64,000 nt of DNA from Planctomycetota bacterium (GTDB lineage Bacteria; Planctomycetota; JACQVV01; JASMLP01), in assembly GCA_030748635.1 (NCBI GenBank), contig JASMLP010000028.1, positions 24,633 through 88,632 of the forward strand, in the 5' to 3' direction. A program made the translations under genes and the position numbers. Shown here piece by piece: positions 63,495 through 64,000 of the stretch. The notes under the pieces were generated by a model that worked only from the letters and a program-made list of their open reading frames with translations, had not been told where the DNA came from and made no database searches. Numbering within the stretch: the first letter of the stretch is position 1; each line of letters opens with the position of its first letter.

Positions 63495-64000
63495 ATGAGA
63501 GCGATCTCGATGTTGGGAATGGTTTTGATACTCATGGGTTCGATGCTGGGCAGTCCGGTTGCGGCCGAGGAATCCGAGGTGGAAGCGGTGGAGATCCGCC
63601 AGGCCCGATTTACGGCCCTGACTCTCGAGTCGTTCGGGAATACCTCGCTTGCCAAGAAACTCCGGGTACTCCTGGATAAAAAGGACGTCGGGAGCATCCG
63701 ACAGTGGCTGAAGAAACATCAAGACGCGGTCCGAGCAGCCAATCTGGCTTTTTTTGACGCTTCCTCCGCTTCCGATCGTGTAAAGATCAAGAAACAGGAA
63801 GATGCGATCCGGGACGAACTGGTGAAGCGGGTGGAAAAAATCGAAAGAATAGAGAAGAAGCGTCAAGCGGACGGTAGAAAACGTGAGCGAGATGACAAGG
63901 GGCGCTGGCGAGATGACAAGGGCTGGGGAGCGCAAGAGCGAGAAGAAGATGATCGTCGTAGGGGGCGTGGTTGGAGGGAAAATTCCGACGATGAAGACGA
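63495..64000 (+). CDS. Exported, highly charged protein, cut by window edge
   Basis: Not in the ORF track because it has no stop inside the window. The ATG at 63495 follows GGAAAGGATGACGG. Signal peptide MRAISMLGMVLILMGSMLGS then VAAEES. The mature part has a helical domain (LAKKLRVLLDKKDVGSIRQWLKKHQD; fragments) and then a Lys/Arg/Asp/Glu-rich stretch with the repeat RDDKGRW/RDDKGWG. Family unknown. It looks like a periplasmic or secreted protein whose charged tail may bind polyanions, metal or nucleic acid. Confidence 0.7.
   Translation, partial: MRAISMLGMVLILMGSMLGSPVAAEESEVEAVEIRQARFTALTLESFGNTSLAKKLRVLLDKKDVGSIRQWLKKHQDAVRAANLAFFDASSASDRVKIKKQEDAIRDELVKRVEKIERIEKKRQADGRKRERDDKGRWRDDKGWGAQEREEDDRRRGRGWRENSDDED

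Overview
The window is a gene-dense stretch of chromosome from a Gram-negative, GC-rich bacterium. The outer envelope is indicated by lipoproteins, an Mla-type lipid transporter, an RND efflux pump and SurA/PpiD-like chaperones. The mix of genes recalls Planctomycetota, Myxococcota and related uncultured lineages: GldA/F/G-like ABC exporter with a DUF4340 protein, squalene-cyclase-repeat protein, HEAT and TPR proteins, FHA-trypsin protease, CHAT protein, SpoIIE phosphatase, sigma-54 regulator, and a Sat-CysC fusion. I cannot fix the phylum from sequence alone. I see no tRNA, rRNA, CRISPR array, transposase or prophage. Genes are tightly packed, with about a dozen 4-nt stop/start overlaps.

Layout. 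0-2.3 kb: end of an NAD synthase, an MBL hydrolase, a DUF454 membrane protein and a lipoprotein. 2.3-6.2 kb (minus): homocysteine methyltransferase/MTHFR fusion, glycerophosphodiesterase and asnS as one operon. 6.3-9.1 kb: membrane glycosyltransferase and glpD. 9.1-14.1 kb: SpoIIE-type phosphatase, divergent argS, and a class III CoA-transferase/racemase. 14.1-20.7 kb: GNAT protein, then an RND pump translationally coupled to plsB, with an operator-like inverted repeat upstream. 20.8-25 kb: sulfate activation (sat-cysC), convergent with etfBA and an ETHE1-like hydrolase. 25.2-26.8 kb: a CHAT-domain protein that appears to lack both catalytic residues. 26.8-29.4 kb: mlaEFD-like operon. 29.5-34.4 kb: a four-gene envelope operon of unknown function with a clear promoter. 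35.2-39.6 kb: gldAFG/DUF4340 export operon. 39.7-44.3 kb: headless Ser/Thr kinase remnant, dnaK behind a sigma-54 promoter, and an NtrC/NtrB-like pair. 44.4-49.4 kb: FHA-coiled coil-trypsin protease, large HEAT protein and methyltransferase. 49.5-53.6 kb: PPIase-type lipoprotein, scpB and PpiD-like protein. 53.7-56.9 kb: rng-rplU-rpmA-obg. 57.4-63 kb: truD, carA and a carB split into two coupled genes. The last 500 bases begin a secreted, highly charged protein.

The most unusual points are these. (1) A sigma-54 promoter drives dnaK next to a two-component pair, with a 10-mer shared upstream of both. (2) Several operons have a sigma-70 -10 box 6-10 nt before the start codon and no ribosome binding site, which suggests leaderless mRNAs. 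(3) carB is split by an ATGA overlap. (4) obg has no ATG, GTG or TTG able to encode its conserved N-terminus. (5) TTTCCAC repeats are helically phased beside an orphan plus-strand RNA with a strong terminator. (6) The CHAT protein is probably a pseudoprotease. (7) The Zn-ribbon/HEAT, cyclase-repeat, lipoprotein and TPR operon is undescribed as far as I know. Start sites, promoters and alignments were judged by eye.
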